Under the pieces are notes generated by a model. It was given only the letters and a program-made list of their open reading frames with translations. It was not told where the DNA came from and did not search any database. A DNA stretch of 25,819 nucleotides, taken from positions 1 to 25,819 of the IMG/VR virus record IMGVR_UViG_3300042317_000022; one strand, written 5' to 3'. The translations under genes and the position numbers were made by a program. Below are positions 7,526 to 13,769 of the stretch, one piece after another (position 1 is the first letter of the stretch; each line of letters opens with the position of its first letter). Origin of the DNA: a virus.

Positions 7526-8437
7526 ATGGCAATTTCACGCGCACAACTGCTGAAAGAGCTGCTCCCCGGTCTGAACGCCCTGTTCGGTATGGAGTACGCT
7601 CGCTACGGCGAAGAGCACAAGGAAATCTACGAAAGTGAGACTTCCGAGCGTTCGTTTGAAGAGGAAACCAAGCTGTCTGGCTTCTCCGCCGCTCCGGTGA
7701 AGAACGAGGGCAGTGCGATTGCTTATGACAACGCGCAAGAGGCTTGGACGACTCGCTACACCCACGAAACCATTGCCCTGGGTTTCTCGATCACCGAAGA
7801 GGCGATTGAAGACAACCTGTATGACAGCCTGTCTGGCCGTTATACCAAGGCTCTGGCTCGTGCCATGGCTTACACCAAGCAGGTGAAAGCCGCTGCCGTG
7901 TTGAACAACGGTTTCTCCAGCACCTACCCCGGTGGTGATGGCGTTTCCCTGTTCAATGCGAACCACCCCCTGGTGTCGGGTGGCGTCAACAGCAACACTC
8001 CCGGTACTCAGGTTGACCTGAACGAGACTTCCCTGGAAGCCGCCGTTATTCAGATCGCAGCCTGGACCGACGAGCGTGGCCTGCTGATTGCAGCCAAGCC
8101 CAAGAAGATGATTGTTCCCCCGAGCCTGATGTTCGTTGCCAAGCGTCTGCTTGACACTGAACTGCGGGTTGCAACTGCTGATAACGACATCAACGCTATC
8201 AAGCAGATGGGCGCAATCCCCGAGGGCTACACCGTCAACCACTGGCTGACTGACAACAATGCATGGTTCCTGACCACTGATGTTCCCAACGGCATGAAGC
8301 ACTTTGTGCGGACTCCGCTCCAGAACTCGATGGACGGTGACTTTGACACTGGCAACGTCCGCTACAAGGCCCGCGAGCGTTATTCGTTCGGCTGGTCTGA
8401 CCCCCTGGGTATGTGGGGTTCGTCGGGTTCGACCTGA
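7526..8437 (+). CDS. Major capsid protein, Mu gpT-like (HK97 fold)
   Basis: A 303-aa protein resembling the Mu major head subunit (gpT) family, which builds the icosahedral shell from the HK97 fold. Visible landmarks are an N-terminal segment AISRAQLLKELLPGLN (2-17), a charged arm with EEETKLSGF (45-53), GFSITEEAIEDNLYD (86-100) and the characteristic FNANHPL (143-149) before a Gly/Ser loop. The C terminus is aromatic and Gly-rich. AAGGAG (7511-7516) lies 9 nt before ATG 7526, a strong site fitting high expression. A perfect intrinsic terminator follows the stop, also typical for a highly expressed capsid gene. Confidence 0.9.
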   Translation: MAISRAQLLKELLPGLNALFGMEYARYGEEHKEIYESETSERSFEEETKLSGFSAAPVKNEGSAIAYDNAQEAWTTRYTHETIALGFSITEEAIEDNLYDSLSGRYTKALARAMAYTKQVKAAAVLNNGFSSTYPGGDGVSLFNANHPLVSGGVNSNTPGTQVDLNETSLEAAVIQIAAWTDERGLLIAAKPKKMIVPPSLMFVAKRLLDTELRVATADNDINAIKQMGAIPEGYTVNHWLTDNNAWFLTTDVPNGMKHFVRTPLQNSMDGDFDTGNVRYKARERYSFGWSDPLGMWGSSGST

Positions 8438-8446
8438 TGAATGTGG

Positions 8447-8475
8447 AAAGGGGGCCTTGTGCCCCCTTTTCTTTT
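8447..8475 (+). terminator. Intrinsic (rho-independent) terminator after the capsid gene
   Basis: AAAGGGGGC (8447-8455) pairs perfectly with GCCCCCTTT (8461-8469) around the 5-nt loop CTTGT, followed by a T-rich tract to 8475. It lies 10 nt after the capsid stop codon. It may end the head transcript or reduce read-through into the tail genes. Confidence 0.9.
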
Positions 8476-8485
8476 GCTGTATATT
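8457..8485 (+). promoter_or_regulatory. Possible promoter overlapping the terminator
   Basis: TATATT (8480-8485, 5/6 to the -10 consensus) lies 17 bp after TTGTGC (8457-8462, 3/6 to the -35), which falls in the terminator loop and stem. If active it would restart transcription for the tail genes about 90 bp before the next start codon. Evidence is weak. Confidence 0.25.
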
Positions 8486-8576
8486 GTGCTTATTCCGGGG
8501 TCCCCGGCGTTTCTGACAGTCCCGGCTGACGACAAGCAGACAGAGCGCCCACAGTTAACTCGCTTGTGAGGATCAA

Positions 8577-9107
8577 ATGGCAAACACCACCTTCAACGGC
8601 CCAGTTCGATCACAGAACGGCTTTCAAACCGTCTCCATCAACGCAACCACTGGCGTTGTCACGACCGCTCCTGTTTCTATGGGCGTTTCTGGCATTGTTG
8701 CCACCCCGGTTGCTCTGGCTGACGCCAGCGCCACTTTGACCGCCGCAGCCAACGCTGGTGGCATGATCAATATCGTCCCTAACGGTACGCAGGACAACAC
8801 CTACACGCTGCCTGCACCTACTGCTGGCACTTCGTTTGTGTTTGTGTATGGCGGCGGCGCAGCAGATGCCACCGACTTCATCATCAACACTGGTTCAAAC
8901 ACCAACTTCTTTATTGGTGGTGTGGCTTTCCATGACACCGATGATGGCGCAGCTTCTGTTGTGTTCTCTGACGGCAACTCCAATTCCAAGCTGCAAGTGA
9001 ATGTACCTGCCGCTGCCCAAATTACCGTGATTGCACGGGACGCCACGAACTGGCAAGTGTTTGGCACGGTGGTTGGCGCAACCGCCCCTACGTTTGCTGA
9101 CCAGTAA
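8577..9107 (+). CDS. Beta-rich virion protein
   Basis: A 176-aa protein, very rich in Ala, Thr, Val, Gly and Asn and nearly without Lys. It begins NTTFNGPVRSQNGF (3-16), an opening I associate with a recurrent family of phage structural proteins. The remainder alternates short beta-like stretches and Gly/Asp loops (for example FVFVYGGG near residue 87). It is the first gene after the capsid terminator, separated by 139 nt, with a GAGG site upstream of ATG 8577. Likely a head-surface or minor structural protein; the exact role is unknown. Confidence 0.6.
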   Translation: MANTTFNGPVRSQNGFQTVSINATTGVVTTAPVSMGVSGIVATPVALADASATLTAAANAGGMINIVPNGTQDNTYTLPAPTAGTSFVFVYGGGAADATDFIINTGSNTNFFIGGVAFHDTDDGAASVVFSDGNSNSKLQVNVPAAAQITVIARDATNWQVFGTVVGATAPTFADQ

Positions 9108-9119
9108 TAGGAGCGCATC

Positions 9120-9620
9120 ATGACGATGCAGTATGACGTAAAGTCGAAACACATGACCTCTTCGGGCGTGGCGGTAAACTACCGAACACGCCTCAAGGGG
9201 GCCGTTGTGTCGGCAAACACTAGTGCGGCGGCGCGGCACACGGTGTTTGCAAGCAATGTGACGCAAACGGGTACTTACGGGCGGTCTACGACCACTGTGA
9301 CGGTGACAATCACCAATCACGGCCTCACTTCTGGGGACCGCGTTTGGTTGGACTTTTCTGCTGGCACAGGTGGTACGGCAACGGATAACATCTATTCGGT
9401 CACGGTTTCAGATGCCAATACGTTCACGGTAACGGACTCTGCCAGTGGCACCATCACCGGGTCTCCTGCGGTGTCGATGTACGCTGACATTTTGATGGAA
9501 GCAGATTCGTACAACGCGACTGCGTTTCCTGTGGTGATTCCGGGCGAAGGAATTTTGGCCAAAGATGGCATTTTTGTTGGTTTGGTCGCAAACGTAACAA
9601 CCACTTTGTTCTATGGCTAA
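9120..9620 (+). CDS. Virion protein with inserted beta domain
   Basis: A 166-aa protein. Residues about 57-114 look like a compact beta domain found as an insert in many phage structural proteins: NHGLTSGDRVWL (66-77), a Gly/Thr turn, then IYSVTVSDANTFTVTD (91-106). The flanking parts (1-56 and 115-166) would form the body and resemble each other in style to the preceding gene product. AGGAG (9109-9113) precedes ATG 9120. It overlaps the next gene by 8 nt. Probably a minor capsid or decoration protein; function is not established from sequence. Confidence 0.6.
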   Translation: MTMQYDVKSKHMTSSGVAVNYRTRLKGAVVSANTSAAARHTVFASNVTQTGTYGRSTTTVTVTITNHGLTSGDRVWLDFSAGTGGTATDNIYSVTVSDANTFTVTDSASGTITGSPAVSMYADILMEADSYNATAFPVVIPGEGILAKDGIFVGLVANVTTTLFYG

Positions 9621-9867
9621 GACCGCAGCATGGCAACGCAAGGAAGGCAAGAACCCCAAAGGCGGACTCAACGCCAAGGGGCGAGCCTCCTACAACAAGG
9701 CCAACCCCGGCAAGCCTGGGCTCAAGCCCCCACAGCCCGAGGGCGGCTCACGCCGAGACTCTTTCTGCGCCCGCATGGAAGGCATGAAGAAGAAGCTGAC
9801 CGGCGAGAAGGCCAAGAAAGACCCGAACAGTCGCATCAACAAAAGCTTGAGAGCTTGGAATTGCTGA
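9613..9867 (+). CDS. Small Lys/Gly-rich conserved phage protein (GGLNAKGR family)
   Basis: An 84-aa basic protein with AAWQRKEGKNPKGGLNAKGR (5-24) followed by KPPQPEGGSRRDSFCARM (38-55) and a C-terminal SLRAWNC. I recall this as a widespread short family in environmental phages (I believe carried in Pfam as a DUF, number not certain). Its function is unknown. It overlaps the upstream gene by 8 nt and opens the cassette of tiny basic proteins. The high Lys/Arg/Gly content and apparent disorder suggest binding to nucleic acid or to an acidic partner, but that is inference. Confidence 0.65.
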   Translation: MAKTAAWQRKEGKNPKGGLNAKGRASYNKANPGKPGLKPPQPEGGSRRDSFCARMEGMKKKLTGEKAKKDPNSRINKSLRAWNC

Positions 9868-9868
9868 C

Positions 9869-10072
9869 ATGAGCCAAAACACAGACACCGTTAAGAACGC
9901 GCTGGACATTGTTTCGGTGGTTGCAACCATTGGCTCGTTCTTGGAATTGCTCACGCCGGTATTTGGTTTGATTGGTGCCATCTGGACGCTGATGCGTATC
10001 GCGGAGATGGTTTCCGGCAAGACGTTTGCGGAGTTGATCCGCCGAAAGAAAGCAGATGCCGAGCAAGAGTAA
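9869..10072 (+). CDS. Small membrane protein, holin-like candidate
   Basis: A 67-aa protein with one long or two short hydrophobic segments: about 12-24 (LDIVSVVATIGSF) and 28-46 (LTPVFGLIGAIWTLMRIAE). A basic tail follows (RRKKADAEQE). Size, hydrophobic core and charged cytoplasmic end fit small phage holins, which form inner-membrane holes at lysis. The aromatic-plus-RIxE end of the second helix resembles other small phage membrane proteins I recall. No lysozyme or amidase gene is adjacent, which weakens the lysis reading. A virion or injection membrane protein is the alternative. The start follows the previous stop by one base; its last 17 nt overlap the next gene. Confidence 0.6.
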   Translation: MSQNTDTVKNALDIVSVVATIGSFLELLTPVFGLIGAIWTLMRIAEMVSGKTFAELIRRKKADAEQE

Positions 10073-10451
10073 GGCACAGCACAACTTGATGGCGATGGTG
10101 GCTAACAACCCCGCCGCTGCCAAGCGCAAAGGAATCCCTCGGTCTGTTGGCCAAGAGTTCATGAAGGCAGACAAGGGTAAGCGGTTTGGGTCTGGTAGTC
10201 GTTCTGATTTGCAGTCGATCAACAAACCCAAAACTGATCAAGGCAAGATGGAACTTTTCTCAAGAGGTGGTGATATGAAAAGCGCGAAGAAGATGGCCAA
10301 TGGTGGCATCACCAAGGCCAAAATGGGCACTGTGCGTACCGCAGCCCCCAGCAAAGACGGTCTGGCAGCCAAGGGCAAGACCAAAGGCACTATGGTCAAG
10401 ATGTCTGGCAGCAAGCCGCTGGGCATGAAAAAGGGCGGCTACGCCTGCTGA
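10056..10451 (+). CDS. Small basic protein with RADG-type tag (variant A)
   Basis: A 131-aa strongly basic protein. The N-terminal part SKSKAQHNLMAMVANNP (3-19) followed by GIPRSVGQEFMKADKGKRF (26-44) matches a recurrent phage pattern (SKAQ...M...A...P.SVG.EF). A low-complexity Lys/Gly region contains KKMANGG (78-84). Residues 99-114 then hold a version of the tag shared with nearby genes: SKDGLAAKGKTKGTMV. Unlike its neighbours it continues for 17 more residues, ending MKKGGYAC. It overlaps the membrane-protein gene by 17 nt. Function unknown; it probably acts with the other tagged small proteins. Confidence 0.6.
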   Translation: MPSKSKAQHNLMAMVANNPAAAKRKGIPRSVGQEFMKADKGKRFGSGSRSDLQSINKPKTDQGKMELFSRGGDMKSAKKMANGGITKAKMGTVRTAAPSKDGLAAKGKTKGTMVKMSGSKPLGMKKGGYAC

Positions 10452-10463
10452 TTGGGGGCCACT

Positions 10464-10895
10464 ATGGCACGTAGGTCACTGGGGAAAGTCGCCAAAGTTC
10501 TTGGCAGCTTAGGTGCGTTAGGCGCACTGGGCTATGCCCTATCTGGTACCGGGCGTACGAGGGCAATGCTTGCGCAAGACAAAGCAGACAGGCTACGCCG
10601 CCACCAAGACGACGAGCGTTACGGGCATCTTCGCATGAACCAACTTCCGACGGAAGACGAACTAATTGCTGCTCGTCGGGACGCAGTCCCTGGGCTTGTC
10701 CTTAGTGGTTCTGGCCTTCCTGTAGAAACTGAAGGTGTGGATGGCTTTGGCGCAAGTTACGTGAGGTCCGGCATGAAAAAAGGCGGCACTGCCAAAGCCA
10801 AGCCGAGAAAGATGGCCTCTGGCGGCATGGCCTCCGCCTCCAAACGCGCCGATGGTATCGCTACCAAAGGCAAAACTAAGTGCAAGATGTATTGA
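10464..10895 (+). CDS. Small protein with N-terminal hydrophobic helix and RADG tag (variant B)
   Basis: A 143-aa protein. After a basic start (MARRSLGK) comes a Gly/Ala/Leu hydrophobic helix (about 9-28, VAKVLGSLGALGALGYALSG), so it may insert in a membrane. A charged helical middle (33-75) follows. The C terminus carries MKKGG (104-108), KMASGG (116-121) and the tag KRADGIATKGKTKCKMY (127-143). I chose ATG 10464 rather than the in-frame TTG at 10452, because the GGGGG run 10454-10458 then sits just upstream as a weak ribosome site. Function unknown. The pairing of a membrane helix with the tag is notable. Confidence 0.6.
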   Translation: MARRSLGKVAKVLGSLGALGALGYALSGTGRTRAMLAQDKADRLRRHQDDERYGHLRMNQLPTEDELIAARRDAVPGLVLSGSGLPVETEGVDGFGASYVRSGMKKGGTAKAKPRKMASGGMASASKRADGIATKGKTKCKMY

Positions 10896-10904
10896 GGTGA
10901 CCCC

Positions 10905-11123
10905 ATGATGAACGACATGCTTGAGAAGCAGAAGAAGCAACCTAAAGGTATCCGGGGTGGCATCTACACCGAAGACTCGGGTTTGCCCCCTCCGCAAGAC
11001 GTTGATGGTGGTTCTGCCCCTCCGCCCCCCAAGAAGCCCAAAAAGATGGCAAGTGGCGGGTCTGCATCGTCTCGTGCAGATGGCTGCGCCCAACGCGGTA
11101 AGACTCGCGGCAAGATGGTGTAA
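10905..11123 (+). CDS. Small Pro/Lys-rich protein with RADG tag (variant C)
   Basis: A 72-aa protein in three parts: a charged start with KQKKQPKGIRGGIYTED (9-24), a Pro-rich linker (about 28-42) and a basic end. The end has KKPKKMASGG (43-52) immediately followed by the tag SSRADGCAQRGKTRGKMV (55-72), which runs exactly to the last residue. GAGGTGA (10894-10900) lies just before ATG 10905 (a second in-frame ATG is at 10908). It is almost a bare carrier for the tag, which argues that the tag is the functional part. Function unknown. Confidence 0.6.
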   Translation: MMNDMLEKQKKQPKGIRGGIYTEDSGLPPPQDVDGGSAPPPPKKPKKMASGGSASSRADGCAQRGKTRGKMV

Positions 11124-11125
11124 CC

Positions 11126-11410
11126 ATGATGGCCAGCCGTGGGATGGGGGCCATCAACCCCAGCAAAATGCCCGGGCCGAAACGCAAGGCCCGTAGGGAC
11201 GATACTGACTTCACTCAGTATGCTGCTGGGGGTAAGGTCAAGTCCAAGGTCAACGAGGCTGGCGTTTACACCAAGCCGGGTATGCGCAAGTCGCTGTTTG
11301 AGTCGATCAAGTCCCGTGCGGTGCAGGGCACAGGCGCAGGCCAATGGTCAGCCCGCAAGGCGCAGCTTCTGGCCAAGCAATACAAGGCCAAGGGTGGTTT
11401 GTACAAATGA
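11126..11410 (+). CDS. Small basic conserved phage protein (QWSARKAQ family)
   Basis: A 94-aa basic protein. Its second half shows a pattern I recall from many phages: AGVYTKPGMRKSLFESIKS (47-65), a short Gly-rich turn, GQWSARKAQLLAKQYKAKGG (72-91). A helical, Lys/Arg-rich domain like this could bind nucleic acid, but no function is known to me. It starts 2 nt after the preceding stop and overlaps the next start as ATGA, so it is probably coupled to both. The N-terminal 45 residues are low complexity and likely flexible. Confidence 0.65.
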   Translation: MMASRGMGAINPSKMPGPKRKARRDDTDFTQYAAGGKVKSKVNEAGVYTKPGMRKSLFESIKSRAVQGTGAGQWSARKAQLLAKQYKAKGGLYK

Positions 11411-11640
11411 AAGACCCGCAGCAATCGCTCAAGGACTGGGGTGCCCAGAAGTGGCGCACCAAGTCCGGCAAACCGTCTTCCAAGACGGGGGAGCGATACC
11501 TGCCTGAGAATGCGATCAAGGCGCTCAGCCCCGCTGAGTATGCAGCCACAACCCGTGCCAAGCGGGCGGGCAAGAAGGCCGGGAAGCAGTTTGTGAAGCA
11601 GCCGCCCAAAGTGGCGGCAAAGACAGCAAGGTATCGGTGA
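11407..11640 (+). CDS. Small basic conserved phage protein (DUF5872-like)
   Basis: A 77-aa basic protein: SLKDWGAQKWRTKSGKPS (7-24), then TGERYLPENAIKALS (27-41) and a Lys-rich end with GKQFVKQPPKVA (59-70). This resembles a short family seen in phages and large DNA viruses that I remember as DUF5872; the number is from memory. Function unknown. The start chosen is ATG 11407, which overlaps the previous stop as ATGA; an in-frame ATG at 11344 would extend it into the neighbouring gene. The stop at 11640 shares a base with the adaptor gene's start (TGATG). Confidence 0.65.
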   Translation: MKDPQQSLKDWGAQKWRTKSGKPSSKTGERYLPENAIKALSPAEYAATTRAKRAGKKAGKQFVKQPPKVAAKTARYR

Positions 11641-12575
11641 TGGCCACTACATCCGGCGCAAGCAGTTTTAACCTTGACCTGACCGAGTTGGTCGAGGAGG
11701 CGTTTGAACGCGCCGGTTCAGAGTTGCGCACGGGCTATGACCTCAAGACTGCTCGACGCAGTTTAAACATCATGTTCGCCGACTGGGCGAACCGTGGCAT
11801 CAACCTCTGGACGATTGAGCAGGGCACGATTGACCTTGTGCCGGGGCAGAACACCTATGCCTTGCCGACCGACACGATTGATCTTCTGGAGCATGTGATC
11901 CGCACCGGGGCTAACGTGGCGGCAACTCAGGCAGACCTGACCATCACCCGGATCAGTGTTTCTACCTACGCCACGCTACCCAACAAGCTTCAGCAGGCCC
12001 GACCGATTCAGGTCTGGGTCCAGCGTTACAACGGCCAGCAAAGCCCGACCGGCCTGTCCATCAGTGGCGGTGGAATCAGTGCCACCGTCAATCAGATTAC
12101 CCTCAACTCTGTGGTTGGCCTGCCTGCCACGGGGTTTATCAAGGTTGACTCTGAAATCATCAACTACGGATACATCTCAGGGAATACCCTATACAACTGC
12201 TTCCGGGGTCAGGCCGACACCACAGCCGCATCCCACTCCAACGGGGCGGCGGTTTACTGGCAGCAGCTTCCTGCTGTCACGGTCTGGCCAACGCCGGACA
12301 ACGCCCAGCAGTATCAGTTCGTGTACTGGCGTCTGCGCAGGACGCAAGATGCTGGTGGCGGTGTAAACGTCATGGATGTCCCTTTCCGGTTCATCCCATG
12401 CATGGCGGCGGGCTTGTCCTATTACATCGCCGGGAAAATCCCTAGCGGTATGGAGCGGTTGCCCATGCTGAAAGCTCAGTATGACGAGGCTTGGCAGTTG
12501 GCCGCCGATGAAGATCGTGAGAAGGCCGCAATTCGGTTTGTGCCCCGCCAGCAGTTCATTGGGAGCACTTACTGA
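11640..12575 (+). CDS. Head-tail adaptor (neck) protein with inserted beta domain
   Basis: A 311-aa protein with the layout of gp4/tubular-A-type adaptors that sit under the portal. A helical N terminus (LTELVEEAFERAG near 14-26 and ARRSLNIMFADWANRG near 38-53) is followed by a beta segment, GQNTYALPTDTIDLLE (69-84). The C-terminal part has VTVWPTPDNAQQYQFVYWRL (213-232) and a helical end. Between them, residues about 140-208 look like a separate beta domain (VDSEIINYGYISGNTLYNCF, 169-188). Similar inserts with an IINY...GNTL...RGQ pattern occur in other phage virion proteins. I chose ATG 11640 over GTG 11637. Confidence 0.82.
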   Translation: MATTSGASSFNLDLTELVEEAFERAGSELRTGYDLKTARRSLNIMFADWANRGINLWTIEQGTIDLVPGQNTYALPTDTIDLLEHVIRTGANVAATQADLTITRISVSTYATLPNKLQQARPIQVWVQRYNGQQSPTGLSISGGGISATVNQITLNSVVGLPATGFIKVDSEIINYGYISGNTLYNCFRGQADTTAASHSNGAAVYWQQLPAVTVWPTPDNAQQYQFVYWRLRRTQDAGGGVNVMDVPFRFIPCMAAGLSYYIAGKIPSGMERLPMLKAQYDEAWQLAADEDREKAAIRFVPRQQFIGSTY

Positions 12576-12967
12576 TGACGACAAATAAAATACATCGAAA
12601 ACCAATAGAACAAATCCCCGAGGGTTTTGGCGGTGGCGCTGGTGGCGGTGGCGGTGGCGGTGGCGCTGGGTTAGGCGCTAGTAGGATGAGTGAGACTGCT
12701 AGGCGGGTCCAGGCAATGTCCCCGCAAGAACGAGCAGCGCTGCTGGAGAACGTTGGTAAACAATTTGAAGGGGCAGTGCGCCATTTGCCAAAAAGAGTGC
12801 GAGAACGCGCTGACTCTATGTCAGCAAAAGAGCGTGCTGAGTTGGAAAACATAGGCGAACAATTTCGAGTACGACCTGAGAACAAGAAAAAAGGCGGCGT
12901 TGTTTCCGCTTCTAGACGCGCAGATGGCATTGCCAAACGCGGAAAAACGCGGGGTAAGGTGATTTAA
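12575..12967 (+). CDS. Gly-linker protein with internal repeat and RADG tag (variant D)
   Basis: A 130-aa protein. A short polar start leads to a Gly-rich linker (18-34). Then come two copies of a helical repeat: MSPQERAALLENVGKQF (48-64) and MSAKERAELENIGEQF (82-97). The end has KKKGG (104-108) and the tag SRRADGIAKRGKTRGKVI (113-130), finishing exactly at the stop. It is coupled to both neighbours (TGATG and TAATG junctions). It lies apart from the other tagged genes, beyond the adaptor, so the tag family is spread over the neck region. Function unknown. Confidence 0.6.
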   Translation: MTTNKIHRKPIEQIPEGFGGGAGGGGGGGGAGLGASRMSETARRVQAMSPQERAALLENVGKQFEGAVRHLPKRVRERADSMSAKERAELENIGEQFRVRPENKKKGGVVSASRRADGIAKRGKTRGKVI

Positions 12968-13389
12968 TGGGCAATAGGTTTGCCAGTGGTAAGTATGCGA
13001 TTGCTCAGTGCGACCGCTGCGACCAGCGGTTCAAGCTTTCGCAACTTCGTCGTGAGGTCGTCAAAACCAAGAACTACGAACTGCTGGTGTGCCCTGAATG
13101 CTGGGACCCGGATCAGCCGCAGTTGCAGTTGGGCATGTACCCGGTGGATGACCCGCAGGGTTTGAGGAATCCTCGTCCAGACCGCAGCTACAGGCTTTCT
13201 GGGACCAGCGGATTGCAGGTTGAGGCTGGTTTCGGGCCATTGGGCACTGGGACCGTGGAAGCTGGAAGTCGCATATTTCAATGGGGATGGAACCCAGTTG
13301 GTGGTTCTTCATTTTTCACCGCAAACGAAACGCCAAACAACTTGGTGTTGGCAGTGAATTTGGGTACAGTTACGGTTGCAACGACATAA
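12967..13389 (+). CDS. Zinc-ribbon-like neck-region protein
   Basis: A 140-aa protein. Residues 15-45 contain CDRC (15-18) and CPEC (42-45), separated by a basic beta-like stretch (FKLSQLRREVVKTKNYELLV, 22-41). This is the spacing of a four-Cys zinc ribbon. After it comes a conserved-looking PQLQLGMYPVDDPQGLRNPR (51-70). The second half is Gly/Thr-rich and beta-like. I recall this N-terminal arrangement in proteins encoded beside neck genes of many tailed phages, with no firm function. Metal binding is an inference from the cysteines. It could stabilise a small virion protein or bind DNA. Confidence 0.7.
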   Translation: MGNRFASGKYAIAQCDRCDQRFKLSQLRREVVKTKNYELLVCPECWDPDQPQLQLGMYPVDDPQGLRNPRPDRSYRLSGTSGLQVEAGFGPLGTGTVEAGSRIFQWGWNPVGGSSFFTANETPNNLVLAVNLGTVTVATT

Positions 13390-13399
13390 GGAGTCGATC

Positions 13400-13567
13400 A
13401 TGATGGACGCAAAGAAGGCAGTGCATAAGCACGAAAAGGCCATGCACCCCGGCAAACCCATGACCAAGCTGCGTGCTGGTGGCAAGACCAACGCCGACAT
13501 GCTCAAGATGGGGCGCAATTTGGCCAAGATTGCCAACCAGAAGTCCCCTGGCCGCAAAGGAGCCTAA
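13400..13567 (+). CDS. Small basic conserved phage protein (HPGKP family)
   Basis: A 55-aa basic protein: KKAVHKHEKAMHPGKPMTKL (5-24), AGGKTNADMLKMGRNLAKI (26-44), ending in a Lys/Gly-rich tail. I recall the MHPGKP.TKL...GG pattern from other environmental phages. The start ATG 13400 is preferred because TAAGGAG (13387-13393) precedes it by 6 nt; a longer in-frame reading begins upstream within the previous gene. Function unknown. It belongs in style and position to the cassette of tiny basic proteins. Confidence 0.6.
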   Translation: MMDAKKAVHKHEKAMHPGKPMTKLRAGGKTNADMLKMGRNLAKIANQKSPGRKGA

Positions 13568-13568
13568 G

Positions 13569-13769
13569 ATGGCTACGTACAAACAACCTACAAAAGTAGC
13601 ATCGGTTGTGGTGGGTGAAGAACCCGCCAAGACGACCATGCGCAAGGCTAATGTGGCTGTGGCCAACACCCGCAGCCAGGACTACCCTCCGATGAAAACC
13701 AGCGGCATCAAAATCCGTGGCACTGGCTGTGCAACTAAAGGTGTGATGGCTAGGGGTCCGATGGCATGA
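13569..13769 (+). CDS. Small protein with diverged C-terminal tag (variant E)
   Basis: A 66-aa protein starting one base after the previous stop. The first 40 residues are unremarkable and moderately basic. The end, SGIKIRGTGCATKGVMARGP (45-64) plus MA, matches the spacing of the RADG tag of nearby genes: Arg, two residues, Gly, one residue, Ala, one residue, Lys-Gly. I have seen very similar endings (GIK.RGTG.ATKG..ARGPM) in other environmental phage proteins. It overlaps the next start as ATGA. Function unknown. Confidence 0.6.
   Translation: MATYKQPTKVASVVVGEEPAKTTMRKANVAVANTRSQDYPPMKTSGIKIRGTGCATKGVMARGPMA

Noticed and set aside
6351-8437. Prohead protease expected with an HK97-fold capsid
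   Set aside because: No Ser protease or S14/U9-type motif is visible in the head genes. A separate scaffold without a protease is normal in P22- and T7-like phages.
8486-8576. Small gene or RNA in the gap after the capsid terminator
   Set aside because: No frame with a start and ribosome site, and no convincing structure beyond the terminator.
10452-10463. TTG start for the membrane-helix tagged protein
   Set aside because: ATG 10464 has a G-rich site at suitable spacing. The TTG would add only four residues and follows the previous stop without a ribosome site.
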